Positions 26,701 through 34,964 of a stretch of 64,000 bases of DNA are shown one piece after another. Within the stretch, counting starts at the first letter, position 1. The number at the start of each line of letters is the position of its first letter. The notes beneath the pieces are model-generated. The model saw only the letters and a program-made list of their open reading frames with translations, was not told the DNA's origin and did not search any database. This DNA comes from Oxalobacteraceae bacterium OTU3CINTB1 (lineage in GTDB: Bacteria; Pseudomonadota; Gammaproteobacteria; Burkholderiales; Burkholderiaceae_D): contig CP099652.1 of assembly GCA_024123955.1 (NCBI GenBank), positions 5,146,001 through 5,210,000 of the forward strand, written 5' to 3'. Both the position numbers and the translations under genes were made by a program.

Positions 26701-26735
26701 GCTATAGCTTACGCCTAGGTTATTCTTTCTTCTGA
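23730..26735 (+). CDS. TonB-dependent receptor, carbohydrate type
   Basis: A 1001-residue outer-membrane receptor with CAGGAGACAG before ATG 23730. The signal peptide ends near GAHA-QSEKG. The plug contains VVVVTGQRAALNSAQKIKQ, ADDIGKLPDRSITEVLQRIVGVSI, NIRGLNYVRSELNGREAF and VYKNPSAEQTEGGISGLVNLRTALPFDF. The barrel closes with RYSLRLGYSFF. It belongs to the same subfamily as the upstream receptor but is clearly a different paralogue. The operator-like LacI site upstream suggests sugar-responsive control. The following gene is an alpha/beta hydrolase after a strong hairpin. Confidence 0.93.
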   Translation: MQQTKKTAVALAVAQVVWVTAGAHAQSEKGNDAAAVVVVTGQRAALNSAQKIKQDADEIVDSVVADDIGKLPDRSITEVLQRIVGVSIDRQPKGDSEKFSVEGTGVNIRGLNYVRSELNGREAFAANGGRSLSWGDVPPELMAGVDVYKNPSAEQTEGGISGLVNLRTALPFDFKGARAAASFEKSYSTLKKGKPGNSGSFLYSNRWKSDIGEWGVLFDLASSESATRTDTFQFEPFFPRTDLVPGRTVWVPKGAQWRSYEFERKRQGGYGALQWKRGGLRSDVTLFQSRYQDHSNGQSIFSSANAYGLRVQDGTYDDKGAFQTGTLVDPSGGISFNNAAGFDEGTSRTTEASWKLEWRASDAWTFKSDLQRVKARAEAFSSTVGLGMQMPRQQLDYRGELPSITFSDADKVFLANPANYYWGSTMEHRNKNTANGTIWKGDARYTFGESKVLRDVRFGLRFTDRSAVTQNSDPSYNWSAISQPWQLGWNINKLAYLNDPRFKAPYVTNSFPNFFNGSVNVPAVVFPAPSVPRDYPSSYAEVHSYHDILCEERRRLQGGGGCDPWKPAKFGGDNPAGTNDQSEKSQAAYGQLRFGFDDLRFPVDGNLGVRYVRTRSHSRGFVSFTPTANIPAGSQLQGVPIPNIAAFAQKLDVENSYDNVLPTLNLRMKASDKLQFRFAFGSSLSRPDFSSLQAYTTLNQAITSQTNAQTKVVTVTSVNRTGTASGNPMLKPITSKQADLTTEWYFANSGSLTLAVFDKRLSDVIVDQTIGYSLADTSGKMQDFLVTSPVNGAKGKIQGAELAYQQYYDGLPNLFKGFGFSANYTYVRSRRTLYQPVFQAYCTGGTGAANINLKVNGCDTDGRTFGNLPLPNLSKNSYNLALLYDRGPVSARIAYSWRSRSLITVSGNGTNGGDGTDTNPASPTYGQHNVPWGLPLWAADYGQIDAGLSYKISENLKIDVQGQNLGDARYKQIMQQGIGDRYRAFFVSGPRYSLRLGYSFF

Positions 26736-26742
26736 TGACCAC

Positions 26743-26781
26743 GCGCCAACCACCAGATCCAAGGGATATGGTGGTTGGCGC
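26743..26781 (+). terminator. Perfect 13-bp hairpin after TonB receptor
   Basis: GCGCCAACCACCA (26743-26755) and TGGTGGTTGGCGC (26769-26781) form a perfect 13-base-pair stem with a 13-base loop, eight bases after the receptor stop. There is no T-run, so it may be a Rho-assisted terminator or an mRNA 3'-end stabiliser. The stretch up to 27037 shows no further gene. Confidence 0.6.
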
Positions 26782-27037
26782 AACCTTCCGTAGTAGAGCA
26801 AGCGGATGCGGCGTCACAGTCATTGTATGAACAGAGCGAAAAAAAATGACGCATGCTTTAAGCCAGTTTCGAGATAGCTTCAAAATTGCCTGTGGATCAC
26901 GTAGGATTGGTTGCTGAGCAATGGTCCTTATCAATAAAAAAAGTTCAGGACCATCCTTCTATTTCTTGGAAAAACGTCAAGCACCATCAACTTAATCAAG
27001 CACGTTACGGTTGCTGGCTCCAACACTAAAAAATAAA

Positions 27038-27649
27038 ATGCCTTCTAAATTACTTTTTCTTCCCGGCGCGCTGGGGCGCATGGATTTCTGGCTTCCGGCT
27101 TCTCAACTTATTCGTAACCAAGCGGAAAAAATTCACATCGGCTGGCCTGGCTTCGGTTCAACACGACCTGAAGCAGACGTGAACGGTATTGATGATCTAG
27201 TCGCCAAAGTTGTCAGTCGACTTGACAGCCCCTGTGCATTAATCGCGCAATCAATGGGGGGTGTTGTTGCCATCCGAGCTGCATTGGCGCGACCTGATAA
27301 TGTCACACATCTGATTCTTGCAGCGACCTCCGGCGGTCTCAATATGGACGGTCTAGGAGCTGAGGACTGGAGAGCATTTGTAAAAAAAGACTATCCGACG
27401 CTGCCAGAATGGTTCCTGAATTATCACGAAGATCTGACAGAGCGACTTTCAGAAATTCGTATCCCCGTTTTATTGCTCTGGGGCGGTGCTGATCCGATCA
27501 GTCCAGTTAAGGTTGGCGAGAAGCTTGCGAAACAATTTGCATACGCCAAACTTGTGATTTTTGAGGACGCAGATCATGACCTAGCACATACGAACGCCGT
27601 TGCAGTCGCCACGCTCATAGACCAGCACTTAAACACACAGCATTTATAA
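27038..27649 (+). CDS. Small alpha/beta-hydrolase
   Basis: A 203-residue cytoplasmic hydrolase of the alpha/beta fold. It shows LFLPGALGRMDFW (the oxyanion region), nucleophile elbow AQSMGGV (Ser), acid in LLLWGGADPISP (Asp) and catalytic His in EDADHDLAHT, a complete triad. It is shorter than typical 250-300-residue members because the cap is reduced. ATG 27038 was taken; a TTG at 27011 in frame is possible. The substrate is unknown. It stands alone behind the receptor gene, separated by a hairpin and about 250 bases. Confidence 0.8.
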   Translation: MPSKLLFLPGALGRMDFWLPASQLIRNQAEKIHIGWPGFGSTRPEADVNGIDDLVAKVVSRLDSPCALIAQSMGGVVAIRAALARPDNVTHLILAATSGGLNMDGLGAEDWRAFVKKDYPTLPEWFLNYHEDLTERLSEIRIPVLLLWGGADPISPVKVGEKLAKQFAYAKLVIFEDADHDLAHTNAVAVATLIDQHLNTQHL

Positions 27650-28140
27650 TCAAATATTGCTGCATCCACGCAGATTGATAAACGACTAACTGGTTACTGA
27701 AATACTGATGGGTTTTGACTGACCACGATGTTCGATAGCGAATTGCAACCATTTGGGATTGGCGAAGGTAGATTGGGATAGCACTACCCCGCGTATGAAA
27801 CTCATTTTTTGCTTGCTGCCGGATTGCCATCATTCGGATAGCGCGTGTTCCGAACGGATTTCTCATAAAACATCCGGTCGAACTTCTTCAGAACCACTAG
27901 CATCGCCATCGACTAATTATCCCCGACCGAATCAAATACAGGGGACTCGCCTGAAGAACACTCTTTATTATTAGGGTAGCCAGCACTTCTTTGGAAAATT
28001 ACGTGATGCGTCTCGCTTGCAAGGCGCTCACCTTGCCGGTATGAATTCCTTCAGCTTGCCTAGGTAACAGAGGCTTTTGCGGAGGGTGTGATCGCGCATC
28101 GGTTCCTTTGCAGGGCATTGAGATTTCTGGCTAATATTGC
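27650..28140. other. Non-coding stretch
   Basis: About 490 bases with only short overlapping frames on both strands and no recognisable motif. I see nothing supportable here. Confidence 0.5.
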
Positions 28141-28311
28141 ATGAACAACGTCGGCAGCCTCGTAAAGGCAGGATTCCACGCGCCTACTGGTGAAGTTATG
28201 GCAGCCGGTAGCGCTTTCGCGTTACTTGAGCAACTCAAACGAAACCATCCCCTTTTGTACCTACATCGGGTGGACCAAGGTTTCAAGTGCAAACCTGCAA
28301 CGAACGCTTGA
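28141..28311 (+). CDS. Possible 56-residue small protein
   Basis: ATG 28141 opens MNNVGSLVKAGFHAPTGEVM and closes with TGA at 28309-28311. The composition is protein-like, but there is no clear ribosome site and no family is recognised. It lies between decayed regions and may itself be a fragment. Confidence 0.2.
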   Translation: MNNVGSLVKAGFHAPTGEVMAAGSAFALLEQLKRNHPLLYLHRVDQGFKCKPATNA

Positions 28312-29517
28312 AAAAGGTTTCAATCCCGCAAATACGGCGTCGATTTGGCGCGCTTTGCAGATTTTTTGGCGCAGTTTGCCTACGTAAACTGAATGTTCGT
28401 CTTTATCATGTTTAGCCAAGGACTGAGGGGTATCAGGAATTTAGTATGTGCGCATGTCTACAGATAGTTCAATTTATGATGCCGCTTGCACGTAACTTCG
28501 CCTCTAGCGATGCCCACAATACGCTTAGTGCAGCGTGGTTATCGAACAGGGCAGTTATTCAAGCGGACCGGACATGGAAGCTATACGTCGTCCGATCTAA
28601 TCGTGGCTCGATTAGGCCCTGCCCTAATTGGGACTTCCGCCGCACTGCCCGGCGCCATACGCGTTGCCCCCCTGCTTGCCGTGAGCGAATTCGCCCATTG
28701 CTCTTGGCGCGCGAAGTCTACGGCGGTTCGCTGGGTTCGCTAAACAATGCCGCCGTGGAAGGAATGGTGCACACCACGTCGCTGATCCTCGGCGCCCCGC
28801 CCTACATAGACGAGGCGAAGCTGCGTCTTGCCCCGCCGACCGTCGACCGACAATTCGGCGAGTACAGAGCCGTCCTAACTTCGGCGCCCTGCTCAGCCGA
28901 GCACTGCAATTATCCTCACAGACGCCCGACCTTCCCGCCTGCGTTTGCACCAACCTCGTCGGCGCACTGGCGGGCACCATCGACGCAGAGTTTTTCGTTC
29001 GAGTCCAGTTCTTTGATGTGCACTGCAACCCGCAGTGGTCTCTTGGTACATCGACCGAAGCAACGAACTGGAGCCCGGCGTACTTTAGGTTTCAGTGGAA
29101 ATAACTCCGATCATCGCCGCTGCCAATGAGCGCGTTTTCCACGCCATGCGACATCTCACGCTGTCGGTCGAACCAGCGATCCAGACTAAGGACGACCTGC
29201 GGAACATGCTGACGCCGAGATTACGGCAAAGATCCCATGAAGGTCCGTTTGCATAGCCACGTTTGAAGCCGCCTGGAGGAAGCGAAGGCACTGCGGGCAA
29301 AGTGGCCAGCACCAGCTTGAGGCCTGAACCGCTGGCAGCGCTACTATCAGCGGCAAGTGGGACACGCTCGCTGTGTTTCGAACGCCATTCCGCGACGCCA
29401 CTACGCATGCACCGCTCACAGCGGCATCAAGTTAGCGAGCACACCTTTCGAACGAAAGCTAAATGGTGGTAACGCAAAAATACAACAAAATAAAAGATAA
29501 ACGCAAGAATTAGTGAG
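28312..29517. other. Decayed coding-like region, unassigned
   Basis: About 1.2 kb of host-like GC with protein-like stretches in shifting plus-strand frames. Examples are LNNAAVEGMVHTTSLILGAP near 28745-28800, LVGALAGTIDAEFFVRVQFF near 28950-29015, and IIAAANERVFHAMRHLTLSV near 29105-29170. No continuous frame, start or family could be established. It looks like one or two frameshifted genes. The last 50 bases become AT-rich at the receptor promoter region. Confidence 0.4.
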
Positions 29518-29599
29518 TTTCGAAGTGTTTCGATATAGACTAAATAACTAATCAGGTTGAAATATGGCTGAAGATACTTTCGATTGATGAAAACGAAAG
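29517..29599. promoter_or_regulatory. Paired DeoR/AgaR-type operator-like sites
   Basis: Two TTTCG-based sites lie 170-250 bases before the third receptor. GTTTCGAAGTGTTTCGA (29517-29533) is the reverse of a site in the GH27/operon promoter region. CTTTCG ... CGAAAG (29577-29599) is a perfect six-base inverted repeat with an 11-base spacer. TTTCG repeats are typical for DeoR-family sugar repressors, and such a regulator is encoded at 34073-34840. Confidence 0.55.
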
Positions 29600-29765
29600 C
29601 ATCAGGCCTTGTGAAACTGAAATACGAAACAAAGTAAACGTGCTAGGCAATACCCGCCAGCGATTCCCAACCCTACGGGGTAGGACTGGTTATCTCAATC
29701 GGACAGCCTTTCGGTTTACCGCGTTCACCTGCGCTACTCCAATAACTTAGAAAAGGGACCGTTTA

Positions 29766-32609
29766 ATGACTCACCTGCAACGCCGCTCACACGCAGGCAG
29801 TTACCCTCACCTGGTACTGCATCCGCTGACTTCCGCATGCTTACTCGCACTGGCCACTTTCGCTGCCCCCGCCCAAGCTCAGGACGACACTGTTACGCCC
29901 ACTGTTGAGGACGTAACTAAGGTCGTAGTCACCGGCACCCGCGCCAGCCTAAGGGAGTCGCTAGCGCTAAAGCGTAACTCGGCTGTTGTACAGGACAGCA
30001 TTAGCGCGACCGAGCTCGGTCGGTTCCCCGACAATAACGTCGCGGACTCGCTGAGTCACATCACTGGCGTCTCCATAACCCGCACTGCCGGCGGCGAAGG
30101 CCAAAAAGTCAGCATACGCGGCCTAGGTCCCGATTACACGATCACCACTTTCAACGGCCGCCTGCTTGGTACTGACAGTGCGGGTCGCTATTTTGCCTTT
30201 GACGTGTTACCGGCTGACGTCATCAGCGGTGCCGACGTTGTCAAGTCGACCCAGGCTCAGTTGATTGAAGGTGCCATCGGCGGACTTGTGAACCTGCGCT
30301 CCGCCAGCCCGTTCGACCAGAAGGGCCAGCGCGGCCTACTGCGCGTCGAAGGTGACCGCAACCAGATGAGCAGCCTAAACGGTAAAAAGCTGTCCGGCAC
30401 GTACAGCAACACCTTCAGCGACCAGGTCGGCGTGCTGCTCGGCGTCGTCTATGCCAACCGCGATGTGCGCACCGACACTGCAGGTAACGATGGCGGCTGG
30501 TCGCGTAACCCCATTCCAAGCGACCCTAGCCAGTTCTGGGAGTCAGGCAACACCTGGGGAGGCCCCATTGATCCCAACGGCAACGGCAAACTCGACGCCA
30601 ACGAAGAAGGTCTGGTAGGACCCGGACAGTTCCGCTTCGGATCCATTATGGAGAAGAAGAAACGCCTGGCGGTTTCAGGCAAAGTGGAATGGCGGCCGAC
30701 CAGTGACGTGAAGGTCATTTTCGACGGTTTCAAAACCCGACTGGACTCGCCGCAAGTCGGCTACCAGCTGTCGTACTATCCGCTGTACTCGCCAGGCCGG
30801 TGGTCTAACATGAAGGTCACAAACGGCGTCGTCACCGACGTGACTTTGTCTAGTACCGACCCTGAACTGAGGCTAAATCCCGAGGTCCTGAACAAGACCG
30901 AGTTCCGAGTGGTGGATACCGCGATGTATGGTGCGAAAGCGGAATGGAAGATTTCGCCGACGCTGAGAGTAGACAGCGACATCTACCTGTCCACATCGAA
31001 GCGCAACTCCGGCGGCAAGGACAGCTACGTAGTCCTGCGTATGAATCAGCCTAATGTGACGCGCATTCAGCTCAACGGTGGGGCTGTACCGGACGTGAAG
31101 ACCACGCTTGCCGACGGCCGCGACTTACAGACTGGTTTGACCCAAGGTCTGTTCAAAGACAGCGACTTCAACACCCACTACTATGGCCGGGCGGGCGATA
31201 ACATCGATGACCGCATCGGTGGCGCAACCTTGAATGCCGAATGGAAGCAAGACCGTTTCAACGTCGACCAGATTAAGTTCGGCCTGAGCCAGACCAACCG
31301 CAAAAAGAAACGCGACATGATCAATAACGCGTTCAATGCAGGCCAAGACCACTATTCTGGCGAAAACGCAATTAATGTAGGAGCTCTGGGCGCCAATGTG
31401 ATTAACCAGACGTTGAGCCCGAGCGGCTTCCTTTCAGGTGTAACCGGAAACTTCCCGCGCAGCTTCCTAGGTTTTGACGTCAACAATTACGCGCAGGCGT
31501 TAAAGGGCTACGATGGCAAGCCTAGACCGGGCGGCGGGGTCTACAGCTCTGCCTTGTCGGCGCCGGCATGGAATCCGCTCGAAAGTTACCGTGTGACCGA
31601 GAAAACCACAGCCGCCTTCGTGCAAGCTGAGCTTTCCGGCGAAAAATGGACGGCCGACGCGGGCGTGCGCCTCGTTCACACCAAAACCACCTCGCAGGCA
31701 TGGGATGCTAAGATCAACGAAATCGTGGAAAACGGCGCGTTCAACTTTACTGCTGTTTATGCCGCCCCTTCCGTCGTGAAGCAAGATGCGAGCTACACCT
31801 TCGCATTACCGTCCGCCAACTTTACTTATGCTATAACGGACTCGCTGCAGCTTCGACTCGGCGCTGCCAAGACAATGGCACGCCCCTCGGTGGACAAGCT
31901 CGCTCCGTCAAGCACCACCGCAAGCATTTCCTGGGGCGACTTCACGCAGATATACGGAGGCAATGCCGAACTCAAGCCGTACTCCGCGCGCCAAGCTGAC
32001 GTGTCGTTGGAATGGTACTACGCCAAGAGCTCGGCGCTTACATTCGCGCTCTACCAGAAAAATATCAAGAATCAAATTACTACCCTCTGGCTCACGGGGC
32101 AGAACATCGGTGCGCCAGGCGGCCGCCTGTTCAACGTCCAGCGTCCGATCAACGGCGACAGTGCTAAGGCGCGCGGCATGGAGATCGGCCTGCAACATTT
32201 GTTCGACAACGGCTTTGGCGTGCGCGGGCAGTACACGCGCAATCTGTCTAGCAGCTGGGTAAACGGTATCGAACGACCGCTAGAGGGCATCGCTCCAGCG
32301 ACTGCGTCGTTGGGCGTGTTGTATGAGCGGGGTCCGTGGAGCATGAGCACTACCGCCGACTATACCGATTCTTTCGTCACCGCCACCAACGTACTCGGTG
32401 CCGGATTTAACGAAACAGCCAACGCGGTGACGTGGTTGACAGCACAGATGGCGTATGAAGTGAACAAGTCGCTGCGGATCAGCATCGAGGGTAACAACTT
32501 GACCGATGCGAAGCAGGTTACAAAACTGGGCAACGGTTCCATTACTCTGCCGAACGGTTATTATCGCTACGGTCGATCCATCACACTGGGCGCCAGCCTG
32601 AAGTTCTGA
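29766..32609 (+). CDS. TonB-dependent receptor, likely for GalNAc/galactoside glycans
   Basis: A 947-residue outer-membrane receptor. The signal peptide ends near PAQA-QDD. The plug shows KVVVTGTRASLRESLALKRN, SATELGRFPDNNVADSLSHITGV, VSIRGLGPDYTITTFNGR and ADVVKSTQAQLIEGAIGGLVNLRSASPFD. The barrel ends SITLGASLKF. It is of the Xanthomonas/Caulobacter carbohydrate type. The shared TTTCG operators and position beside the mutarotase and amino-sugar operon make it the probable outer-membrane port for that pathway; this is inferred, not shown. A strong terminator follows. Confidence 0.93.
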   Translation: MTHLQRRSHAGSYPHLVLHPLTSACLLALATFAAPAQAQDDTVTPTVEDVTKVVVTGTRASLRESLALKRNSAVVQDSISATELGRFPDNNVADSLSHITGVSITRTAGGEGQKVSIRGLGPDYTITTFNGRLLGTDSAGRYFAFDVLPADVISGADVVKSTQAQLIEGAIGGLVNLRSASPFDQKGQRGLLRVEGDRNQMSSLNGKKLSGTYSNTFSDQVGVLLGVVYANRDVRTDTAGNDGGWSRNPIPSDPSQFWESGNTWGGPIDPNGNGKLDANEEGLVGPGQFRFGSIMEKKKRLAVSGKVEWRPTSDVKVIFDGFKTRLDSPQVGYQLSYYPLYSPGRWSNMKVTNGVVTDVTLSSTDPELRLNPEVLNKTEFRVVDTAMYGAKAEWKISPTLRVDSDIYLSTSKRNSGGKDSYVVLRMNQPNVTRIQLNGGAVPDVKTTLADGRDLQTGLTQGLFKDSDFNTHYYGRAGDNIDDRIGGATLNAEWKQDRFNVDQIKFGLSQTNRKKKRDMINNAFNAGQDHYSGENAINVGALGANVINQTLSPSGFLSGVTGNFPRSFLGFDVNNYAQALKGYDGKPRPGGGVYSSALSAPAWNPLESYRVTEKTTAAFVQAELSGEKWTADAGVRLVHTKTTSQAWDAKINEIVENGAFNFTAVYAAPSVVKQDASYTFALPSANFTYAITDSLQLRLGAAKTMARPSVDKLAPSSTTASISWGDFTQIYGGNAELKPYSARQADVSLEWYYAKSSALTFALYQKNIKNQITTLWLTGQNIGAPGGRLFNVQRPINGDSAKARGMEIGLQHLFDNGFGVRGQYTRNLSSSWVNGIERPLEGIAPATASLGVLYERGPWSMSTTADYTDSFVTATNVLGAGFNETANAVTWLTAQMAYEVNKSLRISIEGNNLTDAKQVTKLGNGSITLPNGYYRYGRSITLGASLKF

Positions 32610-32670
32610 TGGGGAGGGGCACCCCAAACACACGCCCCGGCCCCCTCCCGCAACCTCGTGTGTGTCCTTT

Positions 32671-32700
32671 GCCGTCCCGCTACCCGGGGCGGCTTTTTTT
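32671..32700 (+). terminator. Intrinsic terminator after TonB receptor
   Basis: GCCGTCCCG (32671-32679) pairs with CGGGGCGGC (32685-32693), one mismatch, five-base loop. Seven T residues (32694-32700) follow directly. This is a clear Rho-independent terminator. Confidence 0.88.
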
Positions 32701-32821
32701 ATGAGCGTCTAGGTGAAGCCCAACCACGGTGCGTTGTCAGACATATTTTGACGAGAAAGTTACCCTAACACTCCCGTCCCGTTATGGCACATTCTATTTT
32801 TAACCGAGACTTTATAACTAT

Positions 32822-33997
32822 ATGAACTTTTCGATGAGACACGTCAAAGCCCTCTCGCTTACCACCCTGGTCGGACTGAGCGCTTGCAGCCAGTTGCCGG
32901 CCCCCGATCTGGCGTCCGCCGGACTGTCCGCGTCGCGCACGTCGTTCGGCACCTTGAGCAATGGCGCCAAGGTTGAAGCCGTAACATTGAAGAATGCCGC
33001 TGGCATGTCGGCCACGCTGATCTCGTACGGCGCCACCGTGCAAAGCCTGCGCTTCCCCGACAAGCAGGGCAATGCCGCCGACCTGGTGGTGGGTTACGAC
33101 ACGCTGGCCAGCTACGAAACCACGCCCGGCTTTACCAACGTGACAGTCGGCCGCTACGCCAACCGCATCGCCAACGGCAAGTTCGCGCTGGACGGCAAGC
33201 AGTACGCGCTGTCGCAGAGCGAACCGCCGAACACGCTGCATGGCGGCAGAGTCGGCTGGGACAAGCGCAACTGGGTCGTCAAATCGGTGGAGCAGGCAGC
33301 CGACAAGGCCTCGGTCACGTTCACGCTCACATCCCCCGATGGCGACCAGGGTTTCCCAGGCACCGTCGTGGCCGACGTGACGTACGAACTGAATAACAAT
33401 AACGACCTGACCATCCACTATGGCGCCACCACCGACAAGCCCACGGTTGTCAACCTGACTTACCACAGCATGCTCAACCTGTCGGGCATCCCGGCCACGG
33501 GCCTGGCCACCGACGCCGAGCTGACCATCGAAGCGGACGCCATCCTGCCGGTGGACGATACGTTGATCCCGAGCGGACAGCCGCTGCCGGTGGCCGGCAC
33601 GCCGTTCGATTTCCGCACGCCTGCCGATGTCACGCAACGCGCGCGCGCCACGCACCCGCAGCTGGGGCTGGCCAACGGCGGCATCGACCATAACTACGTG
33701 CTGCGCGGCGGTAAAACCGTAACGCCGAAGCCGGCCGTCACGTTCGAGGATCGCCAGTCCGGTCGCGGCCTGAAAATCGCCACGACCGAGGCCGGCATGC
33801 AGGTGTACACCGGTAATTTCCTGAAGGGCGAGATCGTGGGCAAGGGCGGTCAGCGCCTGACCAAATACCAGTCGATCAGTTTCGAGGCGCAGGGCTATCC
33901 CGACAGTCCGAACCAGCCGGCATTCCCGTCCACGCGCCTGGACCCGGGCCAGAACTACGCCCAGACCACCGTATTCCACTTCTACCAGCTGCCTTGA
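32822..33997 (+). CDS. galM: Lipoprotein aldose 1-epimerase (mutarotase)
   Basis: A 391-residue enzyme interconverting alpha and beta anomers of galactose or glucose. The N-terminus has a lipobox, GLSAC (Cys about residue 22), so it is probably membrane-anchored facing the periplasm. Family motifs include VGRYANRIANGKF, NTLHGG, catalytic His in NLTYHSMLNLSG, and catalytic Glu in SISFEAQGYPDSPNQP. It is slightly longer than cytoplasmic GalM (about 340) because of the export region. It converges on the DeoR gene and fits the galactoside pathway encoded on the other strand. Confidence 0.93.
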   Translation: MNFSMRHVKALSLTTLVGLSACSQLPAPDLASAGLSASRTSFGTLSNGAKVEAVTLKNAAGMSATLISYGATVQSLRFPDKQGNAADLVVGYDTLASYETTPGFTNVTVGRYANRIANGKFALDGKQYALSQSEPPNTLHGGRVGWDKRNWVVKSVEQAADKASVTFTLTSPDGDQGFPGTVVADVTYELNNNNDLTIHYGATTDKPTVVNLTYHSMLNLSGIPATGLATDAELTIEADAILPVDDTLIPSGQPLPVAGTPFDFRTPADVTQRARATHPQLGLANGGIDHNYVLRGGKTVTPKPAVTFEDRQSGRGLKIATTEAGMQVYTGNFLKGEIVGKGGQRLTKYQSISFEAQGYPDSPNQPAFPSTRLDPGQNYAQTTVFHFYQLP

Positions 33998-34072
33998 TCA
34001 GCGCTGGTTAGCAAACGATCCCCGGCGCCGTTAAGGCAATGCGGATCGTAACTAGGGAAATAACGGTTTGGG

Positions 34073-34840
34073 TCAATCGGCAATCAGGAGCTCGATGCCG
34101 GCATTGAGCAGGCCGTCGCGGTACTCGCGGCTGATGCCAGCGTCGGTAATAACGGTATGCACGCGATTTAGTTGAACGATGCGGTGGAGGCTTACACAAC
34201 CGAACTTTGACGCATCTGCGAGGACAATTACTTGTTTTGCCCGATCCACCATCTTGTGATTGAGGCTCGCCTCCGCTTCGTGATGAGTCGTCACGCCAAA
34301 CTTCAGATCAAAGCCGTCAACGCCGAGGAAGAGCTTATCGAAGTTATAGGCTTGCAAGCAAGCTTCAGCCTGCAGGCCCTGAATTGAAAGCGATTGCTTG
34401 CGCAGCAAACCGCCGGTCAGGATTAGGTCGACGCCGGCGGCGTCGGCCAGTTCCCAGGCGATGTTGAGGCCGTTTGTCATCACCGTGATGTTCTGCGCGT
34501 TACGCAGGTGGCGCGCCAGCGAAATGGTAGTGGTGCCCGAATCGATAATGACGTTTTCACCTGCTTTCACCAAACTGGCGGCCAGAGCACCGATCCGCTC
34601 TTTCTGGTCATGGTTGATCGCGTCTTTTTGCGGCACCGTATGCTCGGTCGGCGGAGTGCGTGCCGGCATGGCACCACCGTGGCTGCGGATGGCTAGGCCC
34701 TGCGACTCCAACGTACTCAGATCGTTGCGGATTGTCACCGCCGAGACGCCCAACTGTTTGACAAGTTCGTTAACCTGCACAGATCCGTGCTCGGTGAGTG
34801 CTTTCAGAATAATTGCGCGGCGTTGACCGGTCTGTGCCAT
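34073..34840 (-). CDS. agaR: DeoR-family transcriptional repressor (AgaR-like)
   Basis: A 255-residue regulator starting MAQTGQRRAIILKALTEHG. The N-terminal HTH reads VNELVKQLGVSAVTIRNDLSTLE, the DeoR family signature. The C-terminal sugar-phosphate sensor contains IIDSGTTTISLARHL, MTNGLNIA, LTGGLLRKQSLSIQG and FLGVDGFD. It is the last gene of the seven-gene minus-strand operon, 124 bases after the GH36 gene. It probably represses that operon, the divergent GH27 gene and a receptor through the TTTCG motif, released by an amino-sugar phosphate; that is inferred from site placement. A longer frame to 35143 has no family match. Confidence 0.88.
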   Translation of the reverse strand: MAQTGQRRAIILKALTEHGSVQVNELVKQLGVSAVTIRNDLSTLESQGLAIRSHGGAMPARTPPTEHTVPQKDAINHDQKERIGALAASLVKAGENVIIDSGTTTISLARHLRNAQNITVMTNGLNIAWELADAAGVDLILTGGLLRKQSLSIQGLQAEACLQAYNFDKLFLGVDGFDLKFGVTTHHEAEASLNHKMVDRAKQVIVLADASKFGCVSLHRIVQLNRVHTVITDAGISREYRDGLLNAGIELLIAD

Positions 34841-34964
34841 AGTTGGGCGATAAGTTTTAACAAAACAACAGCTTAACAGATCTGGGCAGCCAGAGGCCGC
34901 CTGTAGCCTTTGCTCCATGGTGTCTGCCAGGGGAAAGCGCAGCAGCCGAGGTGGCTGCTGCGGG

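Noticed and set aside
28446..29129. 227-codon plus-strand frame as a gene
   Set aside because: Protein-like character jumps between frames inside it, so it is treated as decayed sequence, not a gene.
32765..33979. 404-codon minus-strand frame opposite the mutarotase
   Set aside because: Shadow frame; the plus strand carries the full aldose epimerase motifs.
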